The notes under the pieces were generated by a model, which saw nothing but the letters and a program-made list of their open reading frames with translations, was not told the origin of the DNA and ran no database searches. 64,000 nucleotides of DNA from Leishmania infantum JPCM5 (lineage: Eukaryota; Euglenozoa; Kinetoplastea; Trypanosomatida; Trypanosomatidae). Below, in pieces: positions 10,273-20,951 of this stretch. The stretch is taken from positions 129,001 to 193,000 of the forward strand of contig NC_009398.2 in the NCBI RefSeq assembly GCF_000002875.2, in the 5' to 3' direction. Made by a program: the position numbers and the translations under genes. Each line of letters opens with the position of its first letter. Position 1 is the first letter of the stretch.

Positions 10273-11632
10273 AGAGCGAGGTGAACGGATGACGGGGCAG
10301 GGGAACTCTTGCGTGTCGGTGCGTGCGTTCAGTCAACGCGACAGCCTTGTGTTCTTCTTCCCCGTCTGCCTGTGAGTGCACTGGGGTGCACATGTGTGTG
10401 CAGGTGTCGATTTACGTGCACTCATACGTGCACAGATCGAGACTTGTATGGATATAGTCGATGGCGGAGGAGAAGGGGAAGAGCTTGGCGAGTGCCCAGC
10501 AGCCAAAACTGCGCGCGGACAAGCGAAGAGAGAGAGACCGCAGCAGCAGTAGAGGAATGAGAAGGGGGCTCTCGGATCGCAGCAACGAGCAGCGGAAAGG
10601 AGGAAAGAAGGGAAGAAGAAGGGCATCGGTACTGGAGCCCACCTACCATGTCCCTCTATCTGTTGTGGCACCCAGACGCACGCGCGAAGCGACACTGATC
10701 TCCCGATGTCTCGCCCTTTCGGTGCTCCCACTCCGTCCTGTTGCCTCTGTGCTCTCTCACTTTTCACTTCCTTTGGACTTCTCATGCCGTGTTTGCTTGG
10801 CCTCTCCTGCTGCTGCTGCTCTACTCCTGTCGTTGTTACTGCGTGGCTTCGCCGTATTGGTGTCTATTGCCCTTTCTTGTCTGCCCTATCGTTCTCTCCC
10901 GGCGTGGTCACCCACCCCACCCCCTCCTCCTCCTTCGGTCTGTCGCTTGCTTGCTTGCTCGCGTCTTCTTGCTGTCTTTGCTCTCCCTAAACGCGCCCCT
11001 CCCCTCCCACCACCACCACCGCGGTGCCGCACAGTCGCACACACGCACACACACGCACACGCCAGGCACCACCGCTACTCCTCCTCCTACGCGCCTCCTC
11101 TTTTTCTTTTCGCTTTTTATTTTGCCTGCAGAAGCACTTCCACAGCAACGCAGTCTGCGTTTCTCCCCTAAAATCCCTCTTACAGGCAGTCTGCCGCCAC
11201 ACTGCGTGCCGCCCGTGTGAGTTATGTTACCCCTTCCCCCCCCCTCCTGGCCTCCCCCCAACTCTGGCGAGGGCCTGCGTGCCCGCATTCACGCTGAGCT
11301 GCAGCACGTCTAGAGTGCGCGAAGGCATGCCTCTTGTGCTCTTCTTATTTTCTTCATTGGGCGCCATGCTCTCTCTTCTATCTTCTCTTCCTTTTTTGTT
11401 GTTACTCTAGGGAGCCGATAAGCCTTGCAGGTGACCATGGCACACGCGGAGGGGGGGTTCTCCACCACCGTCTCGCCTCGACCTTTTCTTCCCTCCCCTC
11501 CCCTTCTCTCTTGTACTCCTCCCCCCACACCATTTCTTCACGTCCCCATGCAAGCTGCGTTCGTTCTTTGCTGTTTTCTGTCTTTCTTTTCGTGTGCTTG
11601 TCCTCCCTGATGAGCGGTGGATACGCCAGCCC
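10273..11632 (+). other. Intergenic / 3' UTR of MATH-like copy 2
   Basis: Non-coding copy of 6774-8341 with 208 bases missing between ccaccgtctcgcctcga direct repeats (junction near 11467). No other feature seen. Confidence 0.75.
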
Positions 11633-12113
11633 CAGTGCGTGGCATCTCGGGACCCGGTGCCCCCACTCTCTCCCCCTGCGGGGAGGCGGAGCGGCACCCC
11701 ACCCCCTCTAGTCCTGCCCAATGCGGAGCCGCTTCCGGTCGTGACAGGGTCAAGCGCCGACGCCGTAGGGGAGGTCAGAGCGATGCATCGCCACTGACGC
11801 CGGCGGCCAGGTCCTGGACGGCGCTGCGTCGGTGCGACCCGCGGCCGTGAACACGCTTGCGCCATCCATGTGATGGGCAGCGTGTCGGCGTGACTCGAGC
11901 GTACCCCACACCCGGCCCCCACACTGCCCTGCTGGTGGTGGGTGGGGCTTGAGGCAGGGGCTGTGCTCAGATGACTGTGTCTGCGCACAGCCGTAGCGAC
12001 GTGCCTGCCACTGCTTCAGTTCACGCGCCTGAGGTCTGTGCCAGGGCCCGGGCCAGAGGGAGGGTAGAGTGCTGTGTAGCGCGTGCTCTACGGTCAGAGA
12101 ATGGTCATGTTGA
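11633..12113 (+). mobile_element. SIDER2-like retroposon, copy C
   Basis: Third direct copy, again lacking the 88-base segment. It differs from B by a few substitutions (for example gcctgccactgcttc). Similarity with units 1 and 2 stops shortly after gaatggtcatgttga near 12113, which defines the right end of the tandem array. Confidence 0.65.
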
Positions 12114-12930
12114 GCATAGTCTGCTGAATTTATATGTGTGTTTATGTTATATGCGTATTGCCTCCTTTTCTCGTTGCTTTCCTTTCTTTAGCACTCTTTA
12201 TGTGTTTACGTGAGTTCCGGGGGGAGAGAACACGGAGGCCAGGGAGGCACTGGTGATAGAAGCGCAGCGATGGGTGGCTTTCCTTTATGTGTACGTGAGT
12301 GTATGTCTTTGGTTAAGTGTTTGTTCGTCGACGAACACAACTGATGCCTATAACGACCGCCGCGGCGCTGGCCGGTAGAAGAGACGATATAGGGGCAGTA
12401 TGGTGATGTTCGTTCCATGGTCTGCGCGCCTAGGCAGAATGAGATGCGAAGCATTTTCGTATGGCAGGTTCTTGGAAGCAACTTTTGTGGAAATATGCCG
12501 TGAGGTCGGCGACGGTATGGCTCTGTGTGTCGGTGTTCACATGGGACACTCACCTGTACAGGGATGCACGGGGAAGTGGAAGGGGTAAAGGTGGAGCACC
12601 GTGGAGCTCACAGGTCGGGTCCTCGGCTGTGCTGACGCTCTTGGCGTGTAGTTAGCAAAGCCCTCCTTTTTGCCACTATCCTCCGTATCCTTGACATCGC
12701 ACCTGCTCCCTAACCCTCGCTCGCCCGGTGGGCATGACTGGATGGAGGTGTATGTGCGCACTAACCACGCATGCACGCCCACCGCGCATATCCTTCCCTC
12801 CTTCTTGCGCCTCTCGCTCCCTCTCTATGCATGTTTCTTCGTGTGTGTGCACATACAAGCGTCGGCGCAGGCGTCTTTTTGTTCTCCGGTAGCACGGAAT
12901 TGTTCACGTCCATCAAGATAGCTACCACCC
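12114..12930 (+). other. Intergenic region
   Basis: Unique sequence of mixed composition leading into pyrimidine-rich DNA (12660-12840) that probably provides the splice-acceptor region for the next gene. No gene recognised. Confidence 0.6.
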
Positions 12931-13515
12931 ATGTCGCCGATGGTGGCATCACGAGATGCCGCTGTTCTCGCAGCGCTGAAGCAGCTGGAGGATGTGCGTG
13001 AGCGCCTGCACAGCGCCCTTCGCGAAGCCGCCTTCAGCTTCACGATTGCGCAGCGGGAAGAGGAATCGACGCGAGGCTGTTTCGTATCCTTGGATGCGGT
13101 ACCCACGGCTCAAGGCACTCTCGAAGCCCTCGTGTCTCTCACACAGACGTCCGCCACTACCTTGACAAGTGGTGTCGAGGAGACCCGCTGTGGCGAGATC
13201 GATGAGGCTGCCAGAAGTCGCAGCAGCAGTTGTGCGTGGGAGATGCTGCTGATAAGCGGTGAGCGAAGGAAGAAGCAGATTCCCGCAGCTGCGTCACAGC
13301 ACGCACCCCCCGCACCCAACTCTGGAAGTGACGAGTCAGATCTTCTTCCTCCAGACCCGATCTACTACTTTAGTGAGTACCCCTCCAGTGCCCTGCGAGA
13401 GTGCCAGGAAGCGTACAGGCGTGTGTTGCGCTGCGCCGTCGAGACCGTGAATGCGCAGCAGCGGGCGCTGGCGGAAGCGATGGCAATGACGATGGCAGAT
13501 GCACAAGAATCGTAA
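12931..13515 (+). CDS. Conserved-looking small protein of unknown function
   Basis: 194 residues starting MSPMVASRDAAVLAALKQ. The N-terminal ~50 residues and the C-terminal ~50 residues are helical with heptad-like spacing (LEDVRERLHSALREA; ALRECQEAYRRVLRCAVET), with a Ser/Pro-rich variable middle. No signal peptide or membrane segment. Codon use is GC-rich as in the neighbours, and pyrimidine-rich DNA precedes the start. I do not recognise the family; the shape fits a small subunit of a coiled-coil complex, but that is a guess. Confidence 0.65.
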   Translation: MSPMVASRDAAVLAALKQLEDVRERLHSALREAAFSFTIAQREEESTRGCFVSLDAVPTAQGTLEALVSLTQTSATTLTSGVEETRCGEIDEAARSRSSSCAWEMLLISGERRKKQIPAAASQHAPPAPNSGSDESDLLPPDPIYYFSEYPSSALRECQEAYRRVLRCAVETVNAQQRALAEAMAMTMADAQES

Positions 13516-14139
13516 GGCCGCTCCTGTATCGGTGCCTGTGTGTGTGTATGTTGGTTAGAAGCTGCAGTGAACGCTGTCCTTGGTCTTGTGTTGTGGGGTG
13601 GTGTGTGTGCGCGCGCCTTTCTCAATGCCTATGTTTATGGTGTGCCTCTCGGGTCAGTTCCCTTCTTTCGAGAGCAGCTTGAGACAACCTCAAAAGTACA
13701 GGCTTGCGTCAGACAAGGCACGGGACAGGGGCGGGGGGTGTCCGAGCACCTCATGAAGAGCTGGTGTACGTGTGGGAATGCGTATGTTGGGGCCTGATCT
13801 TCTCTTCGGGTCGACTCCGTCCACCTAAGTCTTGCAGACACACACACACGCACACAAACATATACACATATATGCACCCCCGCTCTCCTCTATGTCGAGG
13901 AGGCGCGAAGACAAACGCCGATGGCTGCAGGGTCGACTCTTCTGACTGTGTGGCCTGCCTGTCGGTGTGCGAGCATCGTCCACTTGAAACCTCTCCCGTA
14001 TGTTCTCTCCCTGCCCATCCCTCCCTCGTTGACGTCTCGCACACAACTCTCTGGTGCACACAAGGGTGTACGCCACTCTCCAGCGCCATCCACGGCATCC
14101 AGAGAAGCGCTAAGAAGCGAGCAAAGAAGAGGTCGACTC
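13516..14139 (+). other. Intergenic region and 5' leader of UTP25
   Basis: Contains a CA-rich tract near 13838-13858 and a pyrimidine tract near 13990-14035 followed by AG dinucleotides suited to trans-splicing. The UTP25 reading frame is open upstream to 13921, but that part lacks conserved character. Confidence 0.55.
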
Positions 14140-17100
14140 ATGGGGCGGCCCGGCGGTTTCTTCAAGAAGCTGAAGGCGAAGGAGAAGCGCGCCTCCTCGC
14201 GCAAGCAGCGCGGTACCAAGGGCGCCTCCAAGGAGGACAGGCGTCGCAAGCACAATGAGCGGGTGGAACTGTACGCGGCGAAGCGCGAGGCGGAGCAGCT
14301 CGCGGCGGTGAGTAGCTCCAGCGACGACGAACCGTCGACGGACTCGGATGCAGAGGAGTACCGCCAGACAAAGTCGTTGCGGAAGCTTCAGAGGCTGCTG
14401 GGGGTGACGCCATCCTCTGACACTCAAGCCACATCGCACAAGCGTGCCCGCCGGCAGTCTGCATCCGCGTCACGCCTCGGTGTTAGTGAAGACGATGAGG
14501 ATGAGAAGATGGCAGATCCATGGAACAGCAGTGGCGATGACGACGCTGAAAACGCAAACGCGAGGGAATCGCCTTCGGCTGACGGCAAGAGAAATCGTCG
14601 CCCACCTCTGCAGCGGCGTCGCACCCGGCATGAGTCAGATCAAGCGAAGGCGAGCTCCACGCTCGCCAACGACGACGATCTGGACGGCGAAGACTGGCGA
14701 TTATACTTGGGTGGCGCTAGTGACAGCGACGACGACGATGAGAGTGTGGATGGCGGTCTCGAGGCGGACGGAGAAGTGACGGAGCTTGAGGAGGAGACGG
14801 ACGACGCTGACGACGTCGTTGACAAAGACCTTCTCATGGACATGGGCGACGCCGACGATGGTGACAGCGACCATGGTAACGATAATTACGAGGGAAGCGA
14901 AGACGACGACAATCCTCTCTTCGAGCTGGAGAAAGGTGATGGCGATGCTGAAGAAGTGGACGACGATGACGATGATGGAGCAGATCTCTTCGATGATGCG
15001 ATGATGTACGACGGCGAGGCGGAAGATGAAGAGGAAGACGAGGACGAAGAGCGGGAGGACACATTTGTCGAAGACGACGACGACGACGACGCGGCGGAGG
15101 GCAAAGTTCGGGAGAGGGACGCGCAAAGGCGTCTTCTGCTGCAACGTTTCGAGCTCAGCACAAGCAGCGTCTCTGTTCTGCAGCAGTGCGGCATTGTTGG
15201 TGTGGCCAACGGCACAAAGGGCAGCATCAGCAACAGCGTTGTGTTGACAGAGAAGGATGAGTGGATGCGCAAGTACCACCTCGATTTACACGGCACGCTT
15301 GATGAGACGCCGCTGAAACCACTGCCAGTTCCGCATGCTGCGTTGGAGCTGCTGGCCGAATCGAACAAGCTTCTTCAGGTGCGCGCGGCTGAGCGGCTGG
15401 AGTCGACCATAGATAAGAAGGAGCTGGGCATCTTCTTTGCTTCCCCGGAGGAGTGCGCTGCAGTGCACCCCGAGAACGTTGCAGTGCTCGCCACGGCGCA
15501 TGCGCAGCAACACCTGCTGCACGCGCCGTTCGACGTGAAGCGGTGTGCTGCTTCGTCGCCGCCGCCGTCAGCACCTCAGGTAGCAGAGCCATGGACAGAG
15601 TGCCCGCCGTACCTCCACCCTGTTTTGTGGGAGAAGTGGACGGTGTTCCGTGCACACCGAAACCTGCCCACGTTCACCGCGGAGGAGCGTGGCCTGCTGG
15701 ATCTTCTTCAAGGTTACGCGGACCTGCTGGACACACTGCACTGCTGGCAGAACAGCGAGTCGCGGCGAGAGATCTTTGCATTGCACCTCCTCAACCACTG
15801 GTTCAAGGCCCGATCTGTCGTGCTGGCGCATGATGCGCTGCTGGCAGAACAGCGAGAGAAGCAACGGCGTCGTCGTCGTGAACAGCATAAGAGGCGAAAC
15901 AGAAACGGCGGAGCCACGCTGGACAGCGACGCTTTCTCTGCCGATGCTGAGTGGCCTGCAGAGCGGAGCTCTCCAGGCAGACAGGGCCGGCAGAGCAAGA
16001 GCAAGGGCAAGGCCGCTGCAAGCCAGCAAAGCCAGCCGAAGAAAGTGGCAAAGGCCGATGAAACTAGCGGTGAGGCCGACAGCGAGCCGCGCGACGACTA
16101 TCTGGACGTCGATGAGCAGGAGCTCGAGCTGCGCGACCGTGGCTTCAGCAAAACACGTTTGTGCGTGTTTTGCCCGCTGCGCAACCACGCCTACAAGTTT
16201 GTCTACTCACTGGTGTCCATCCTGCAAGCTGACCCGTCCAAGTGCTCTAAGCTGGCGATGTTCGAGCAAGATTTTACGGAGATCGAGGAGGCCGTCGACC
16301 CGACCTTCAAGCGGCGGCCGCGCGATTACCAGCGCGCCTTCGAGGGCAACATCGACGACTCTTTCTGCGTGGGGTTGCGGCTGGAGCCGGAGCTGGTGCA
16401 CGTCTACTCACACCCTCTCAACAGTGACGTGCTCCTGTGCTCTCCACTCGGCCTGCGCCGCCGCATCGAGAAGAACGGCGACGTTCTCGTTTCGCTCTCC
16501 TCCATCGAGGTGTGCCTGCTCGAGGATGCGCAGATGCTCTTCCAGCAGAACTGGATGCACGTCACAGCGGTGTTGGAGCTACTCAACAAACGCCCAACCG
16601 ACACCACGCACGGTCTCTCTGATCTGCGCCGCGTCTACGCGTGGGCGCTGGAGGGCAAGAGCGGTCGCCACCGTCAGACAATCATGTCGACGGATGTGTG
16701 CAACGCGACGATGCTGTCCACATTCCGTACAGCATCTGTGAACAACTCCGGTAAAATTGTGCTGCAGCGTCGCGCCGACCCCGGGGTGCTGTCACGTGTG
16801 CTGGTCCCGGTGCGGCAGCACTTCATCCGCTTCGACCCAAGCTCGCTGGCCACCGTTGACGGGGACCGCTTCGAGTTCTTCACGAAGCAGGTGTACGAAG
16901 CCAAGATCAACGCCATGGCCGAGCGCGACGTCCGAATTATCGTTTTCGTGCCCTCGTACTTCGACTTTGTGCGCGTGCGCAACTACCTCCACCGTGAGTA
17001 CCGCGAGAGCTACGTGGCGCTGTGCGAGTACACCTCGCTAAAGCAGCAGCGCAGGGCTCTTGGTCAATTCTCCGACCTTGAACGCCCGGTTCTGCTCGTG

Positions 17101-17352
17101 ACGGAACGCTTTTACTACTTTAAGCGCTACTTCGTCAAGCTGGCGGAGGCGCTCATCTTCTATAGCCCACCAATGTTCCCGGAGTACTACGCATCCCTCA
17201 CAAACAGGCTCGTGGCGACGTCGCCGAATGCCTTCACAATGACACTCTACTGCCGCTACGACACCCATGAGCTGAACCGCTTGGTAGGCACGTCGCGCAT
17301 GTTGCAGCTGCTCGAGCGCGACTCCGGCGTCTTTTCCTTCGTCACCTCGTAG
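14140..17352 (+). CDS. UTP25: U3 snoRNA-associated protein UTP25 (DEF homologue)
   Basis: 1070 residues; start at MGRPGGFFKK, preceded by a pyrimidine tract. The N-terminal part is basic (K/R-rich), then residues ~170-320 hold several Asp/Glu runs. From about residue 495 to the end the UTP25/DEF domain is visible: an LLDLLQGYADLLD helix, TRLCVFCPLRNHAYKFV (~672), DVLLCSPLGLRRRIEK, SSIEVCLLEDAQML followed by QQNWMHV, RQTIMSTD and a C-terminal helicase-like half with LLVTERFYYFKRY. The family resembles a DEAD-box helicase that has lost its ATP-binding loop; here too no Walker A (GxGKT) is present. Role in yeast and vertebrates: early 18S rRNA processing in the nucleolus. It has longer acidic insertions than I recall for the yeast protein. 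Confidence 0.88.
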   Translation: MGRPGGFFKKLKAKEKRASSRKQRGTKGASKEDRRRKHNERVELYAAKREAEQLAAVSSSSDDEPSTDSDAEEYRQTKSLRKLQRLLGVTPSSDTQATSHKRARRQSASASRLGVSEDDEDEKMADPWNSSGDDDAENANARESPSADGKRNRRPPLQRRRTRHESDQAKASSTLANDDDLDGEDWRLYLGGASDSDDDDESVDGGLEADGEVTELEEETDDADDVVDKDLLMDMGDADDGDSDHGNDNYEGSEDDDNPLFELEKGDGDAEEVDDDDDDGADLFDDAMMYDGEAEDEEEDEDEEREDTFVEDDDDDDAAEGKVRERDAQRRLLLQRFELSTSSVSVLQQCGIVGVANGTKGSISNSVVLTEKDEWMRKYHLDLHGTLDETPLKPLPVPHAALELLAESNKLLQVRAAERLESTIDKKELGIFFASPEECAAVHPENVAVLATAHAQQHLLHAPFDVKRCAASSPPPSAPQVAEPWTECPPYLHPVLWEKWTVFRAHRNLPTFTAEERGLLDLLQGYADLLDTLHCWQNSESRREIFALHLLNHWFKARSVVLAHDALLAEQREKQRRRRREQHKRRNRNGGATLDSDAFSADAEWPAERSSPGRQGRQSKSKGKAAASQQSQPKKVAKADETSGEADSEPRDDYLDVDEQELELRDRGFSKTRLCVFCPLRNHAYKFVYSLVSILQADPSKCSKLAMFEQDFTEIEEAVDPTFKRRPRDYQRAFEGNIDDSFCVGLRLEPELVHVYSHPLNSDVLLCSPLGLRRRIEKNGDVLVSLSSIEVCLLEDAQMLFQQNWMHVTAVLELLNKRPTDTTHGLSDLRRVYAWALEGKSGRHRQTIMSTDVCNATMLSTFRTASVNNSGKIVLQRRADPGVLSRVLVPVRQHFIRFDPSSLATVDGDRFEFFTKQVYEAKINAMAERDVRIIVFVPSYFDFVRVRNYLHREYRESYVALCEYTSLKQQRRALGQFSDLERPVLLVTERFYYFKRYFVKLAEALIFYSPPMFPEYYASLTNRLVATSPNAFTMTLYCRYDTHELNRLVGTSRMLQLLERDSGVFSFVTS

Positions 17353-18488
17353 GGGCGACGGAGACGCCCATGGTGAGATAGAAGAGGAAGGGGGCGTAAC
17401 GGATGTTGTCGGCGATGGTGCTGCGGAACGCGGTGATGCATGCGCGTGTAAGTGTCTGTCGGTACCGGGTGCCCGCGCGCGCGGCCCACACCTCCTCCTC
17501 CTCGCCTCGTCTCTCGCTCTGCCACCAGCGCTCCCCCCTCCCCCTTTTGTGCGCACACGCCCCCCCCCTCTCGGAAACGACTAAGCAGAAGTTGCATAAG
17601 CAATCTTAACGGCACGCCGCCTTCTGTTTCGGCCTTTGCCTCGCTTTCCCGAACAACACACATCCCTTCACGCAAAACAGCATGCACGATAGCATCCCTA
17701 TCGCAGACGTGTGTCGTGCCGTGTCCGTATGGTGGGCAGGACACGGAGCTGTGGTGAGTCGAGCTCCCCACGCCCTCCACTCTCCCACCCGCGCCGCCTC
17801 CATTCCCGCCTACGCGAGATCTGCTCTCGGCACCTCAGCAAGGAGCGGCTACGGTGGCGGTGAGAAGAGCAGCGACCTCTTCTTTTATTATTGTTTATGT
17901 TTGTGTTGCCCCTCATGCAGCTGCTTCAGGGCATATGGCATCCTGAGCATCCTTCACAGACCTCTGCGCCGGACATAAACACCTACACACACACATACAC
18001 CTCTTTCGCCTGCTTCTTTCTCCCCCCCCCTCCTCCCCTCTCCCTTCTTTCTTGTTTGTCCGGTGGGTCGCATGGTCGGCGGTCCTCAGCGACGTCCTCG
18101 CAAGCGCAAGACAAGAGAAGCAGTGCAGACACACACGCACATACAGAAATACATATATATATATAAACATATATGCGCATACGCAAACGACAGCCAAAAA
18201 AGAAAAAGAAGGGGTGCTTTTGTATACGAGGAAAGGGTTCTCGTCTGCCGCACGTGCTCTGATTCGCCGGTAGCTGGAGTGAGGGTGAGAAGCAGGCGAT
18301 CTGTGGAAAGCCTTTTCCTCGCGCTGCTGCTGCCGCTCATTTCCACCCACCCACCTACCTCTTCGAGAGAGAGAGGCAAGCGCCCTAGGTGTTCGCTAGC
18401 ATCGTCCAACGGACAGATACATTATAGATATTGCTGCCTTCAAACGGGCGTGGAGGTGGACCACAACACGCATTCCTCACCTGAGAAG
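17353..18488 (+). other. Intergenic region and 5' leader of the DZIP1-like gene
   Basis: Pyrimidine-rich between 17500 and 18060, an AT microsatellite (about 18150-18175) and a polypurine patch near 18195. The downstream frame is open from 18063 but the upstream part is low complexity. Confidence 0.55.
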
Positions 18489-20951
18489 ATGGCCAGCCCT
18501 GCCTTTGAATTCGTGCAGGGCAACGAGCGCCTTGACTGGGGCGTCCTGGTCTCCATTGATGTGGAGCGGCTGATGAAGTCCACCACTGTGGACACGCTGC
18601 AGCGCATCGTCGAGAACATCGCCTTCTCCCGTGTCACGCGCGATGAGGCCGCCCTGTTCACGCCGGACCACATCCTGCACCTCTTCCAACTGTGCCAAGT
18701 GGTGATTCAGTACCTGGTTTACTCACAGGAGATCCTCGCCGAAATCAACGTTAAGCTGAACGACCGGATGGAGGAACAGCAGGCCGCTGCGCTGGAGCAA
18801 GAGGCCCTGCTCCAGCGACTCTCCGACGAGAGTAACCTGCTGAAGAAGCAGATCAAGACGCAGCGTCGCACCCTGCTGGCGTACGAGTACAACGCGCAGG
18901 CAGCATTGGCGCGCGGGCTGGCCGGCAGTGGCGCTGCTGGTGCGGCCGGTGGCCCTGCGACTTTGTACGTCTGCCCGTACTGCGGAGACGAGTACCACAA
19001 GGCCGAGTCCATGCAGTCGCACCTGCGCAAGAGGCACAACACGACAGTGGCGTCGCCGAGCTTGCCAGTCGCAGACACTGCTACCTCTCCCCTGCCGCCT
19101 ACTGCGGGTTCGCAAACCGTTGTGCCGGCCCCTGCTCGCGGTCCAATCGCAACCGCGGAGGCTTCTGAGCCGCTCCAGCAGCTTCGCCACCGCGTGGAAC
19201 AGTTGGAAAAGGACAAGGAAGTGATGGAGCGGCAGCAGCGTGAGAACCTGATACTTATGATGCTCGGCGCCACGCGGTCGCAGACAACGTCACCGCCACC
19301 ACAGCAACCGCAGCAACCGCAGCAGCAGCCAGCATCGGCGCCCGCCAGTACGAGTGTGCAGTCGCCCGTTTCACCGCCGCCACCGCCGCCGTCGTCGCCG
19401 CTTCCGGGTTTGACCGCGGCGCCGTCCGCGACAACAACCGAGACGGCAGTGAACGTCATCCCAGAGCATCTGAAAGGTATACCCGTCGTGCCAGACATCA
19501 GTGCAATGATGAACTACAACCTCTCCTGCCAGCGCGAGGCCTCGGAGAACGCACTGCGACGCCAATTGATGGACCTGGAGGCTGAGATACGAGCTCTGAG
19601 GGCGAGCAAGCTGGCAGCAGCGCCAACAGTGCTCACGGAAGCGCCGCCGCCGCCTTCACCATCCGCAGCGGCCGCTGCCTGCTCGCCAGCCGCGCCACCG
19701 TCCACCCCCGGTCTCGGCGTCACTGCATCCAAGGACGCCCCCGCCGTTGGGCGGCCTGCGTGGGTGGCGGAACTGGAGAACGCACAGAAACACCAGCGCC
19801 AGCAGCAGCAACAACAATCCAGCGTCTCCGCAGCTCCCCCCTCCCTCGCACCGCCGTTGACGCCGCCCCCAGCACCGCTACCCCCACCACCAGCAGCAGC
19901 CACCCCAACACCACTACCACCGCAGCAGCAGCACGTCTATACGACAGGAGCCACAGAGCCTTCCCTTGCTCCGCCACCGTCGCACTCGCAGCCGTCTGCA
20001 ACGCAGCCCCAGTTCACCTCAGCAGCGGCGCCGCCGATCCAGTCGATGCCTTCGCTGTGCACGCCGCCATCCTTGCAGTCCAGCTCCCCGGCACCGCAGC
20101 CGAGCTACAACATTCAACAACAGCAGCAACCCTCACTGGCAGTTCCGTCCCCCACGCCCTCGGTGCCAGACCTCTCCACCCCCGCCATCCCGATACCCTC
20201 TCCAGCCACGGCGCCCACAACTGAGGGCGGCGCACCTCCAGCTGCAACTTCGACACCGTCCGTAAGTCTCCCGCAGCCGCCACAGGTGCGTCCGAAACCG
20301 TACCACTGGGTAGACAGCAGCACAAACTCCAGCCTCACATCCACCTCCACAGTGCCGCCGCACCGAGCTGTCAGCAAAGGGTGCCCAGGCGCTTCGCCCT
20401 CTCTCACTAGCAGTGCCACACCTGCGATGGCGACGGCGGCATCAACCTCAGCGACAACGATTCCGCTGCCATCGACAGCCTCTGCCGGTGCCCTCGCCCC
20501 CTCGATCTCCTCTCCTGGACTCGGGGTAGGGACATACTTTTCCTCTCGCACCTCTGCGCCTGCAGGAGCGGCGCCGGCGCCAGCGCCGCTCTCGGTTATT
20601 CCGCCGCCCGCCACGCACGACAGCAGCACGCAGCACAGCCCGCCGCCACCGGTCACAGCGCCGGAACTTTCCGTGCCTCATCCAATGCCAGCTCCAGCGC
20701 TTCGCGTGACAAACACGCCTCTCTTTCACGCGCCGTCCCTGCCGGCGCCGGTCTTGGCAAGTAGCACCGGCGGTGGCAACACCAGCGTCGGTAGCTGGTC
20801 CCCACCAGCGCCAGTGCCGAGTACTGCCAACGCGCCGGTGCCAACACCGTCAGCAGTGCCTGGGGCCGTCAAGTCCTTCCGGGCATTGAGCAGCAGCAGC
20901 AGCAGCAGCAGCAGCATGCGCTTCCGCATTGACAGACGCTACGACTTTTAG
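18489..20951 (+). CDS. DZIP1-like zinc-finger protein (ciliary/basal body)
   Basis: 820 residues from MASPAFEFVQGNERLDWG. Residues 1-110 match the DZIP1 N-terminal domain: RLDWGVLVSIDVERLMK, an LQRIVENIAF helix, then HILHLFQLCQ and IQYLVYSQEIL. A coiled coil follows (~90-140) and a single C2H2 finger (C162-x2-C165-x12-H178-x4-H183, CPYCGDEY). A second coiled coil lies near residues 225-255. The last ~500 residues are Pro/Ser/Ala/Gln-rich and end in a poly-Ser run and a basic tail. In animals DZIP1/Iguana acts at the basal body and transition zone in cilium assembly; a flagellar basal-body role is the natural inference. The long proline-rich tail is unusual for the family. In-frame codons upstream to 18063 look like leader. 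Confidence 0.82.
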   Translation: MASPAFEFVQGNERLDWGVLVSIDVERLMKSTTVDTLQRIVENIAFSRVTRDEAALFTPDHILHLFQLCQVVIQYLVYSQEILAEINVKLNDRMEEQQAAALEQEALLQRLSDESNLLKKQIKTQRRTLLAYEYNAQAALARGLAGSGAAGAAGGPATLYVCPYCGDEYHKAESMQSHLRKRHNTTVASPSLPVADTATSPLPPTAGSQTVVPAPARGPIATAEASEPLQQLRHRVEQLEKDKEVMERQQRENLILMMLGATRSQTTSPPPQQPQQPQQQPASAPASTSVQSPVSPPPPPPSSPLPGLTAAPSATTTETAVNVIPEHLKGIPVVPDISAMMNYNLSCQREASENALRRQLMDLEAEIRALRASKLAAAPTVLTEAPPPPSPSAAAAACSPAAPPSTPGLGVTASKDAPAVGRPAWVAELENAQKHQRQQQQQQSSVSAAPPSLAPPLTPPPAPLPPPPAAATPTPLPPQQQHVYTTGATEPSLAPPPSHSQPSATQPQFTSAAAPPIQSMPSLCTPPSLQSSSPAPQPSYNIQQQQQPSLAVPSPTPSVPDLSTPAIPIPSPATAPTTEGGAPPAATSTPSVSLPQPPQVRPKPYHWVDSSTNSSLTSTSTVPPHRAVSKGCPGASPSLTSSATPAMATAASTSATTIPLPSTASAGALAPSISSPGLGVGTYFSSRTSAPAGAAPAPAPLSVIPPPATHDSSTQHSPPPPVTAPELSVPHPMPAPALRVTNTPLFHAPSLPAPVLASSTGGGNTSVGSWSPPAPVPSTANAPVPTPSAVPGAVKSFRALSSSSSSSSSMRFRIDRRYDF

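Larger units (their letters stand above)
8342..11632 (+). repeat. Tandem duplication unit 2 (3291 bp)
   Basis: Second full unit, direct orientation, containing SIDER2-like copy B and the second MATH-like gene. It is followed by a partial third unit (11633 to about 12113) that consists only of the repeat element and a short tail before sequence identity ends. The pattern element-gene-element-gene-element is what unequal exchange between flanking repeats would leave. Confidence 0.92.

Noticed and set aside
13921..14139. N-terminal extension of UTP25 by 73 codons
   Set aside because: Overlaps the likely pyrimidine tract and splice-acceptor zone; MGRPGGFFKK at 14140 is a better start.
18063..18488. 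N-terminal extension of the DZIP1-like protein by 142 codons
   Set aside because: Reads through AT microsatellite and leader-like sequence; the conserved domain begins right after the ATG at 18489.
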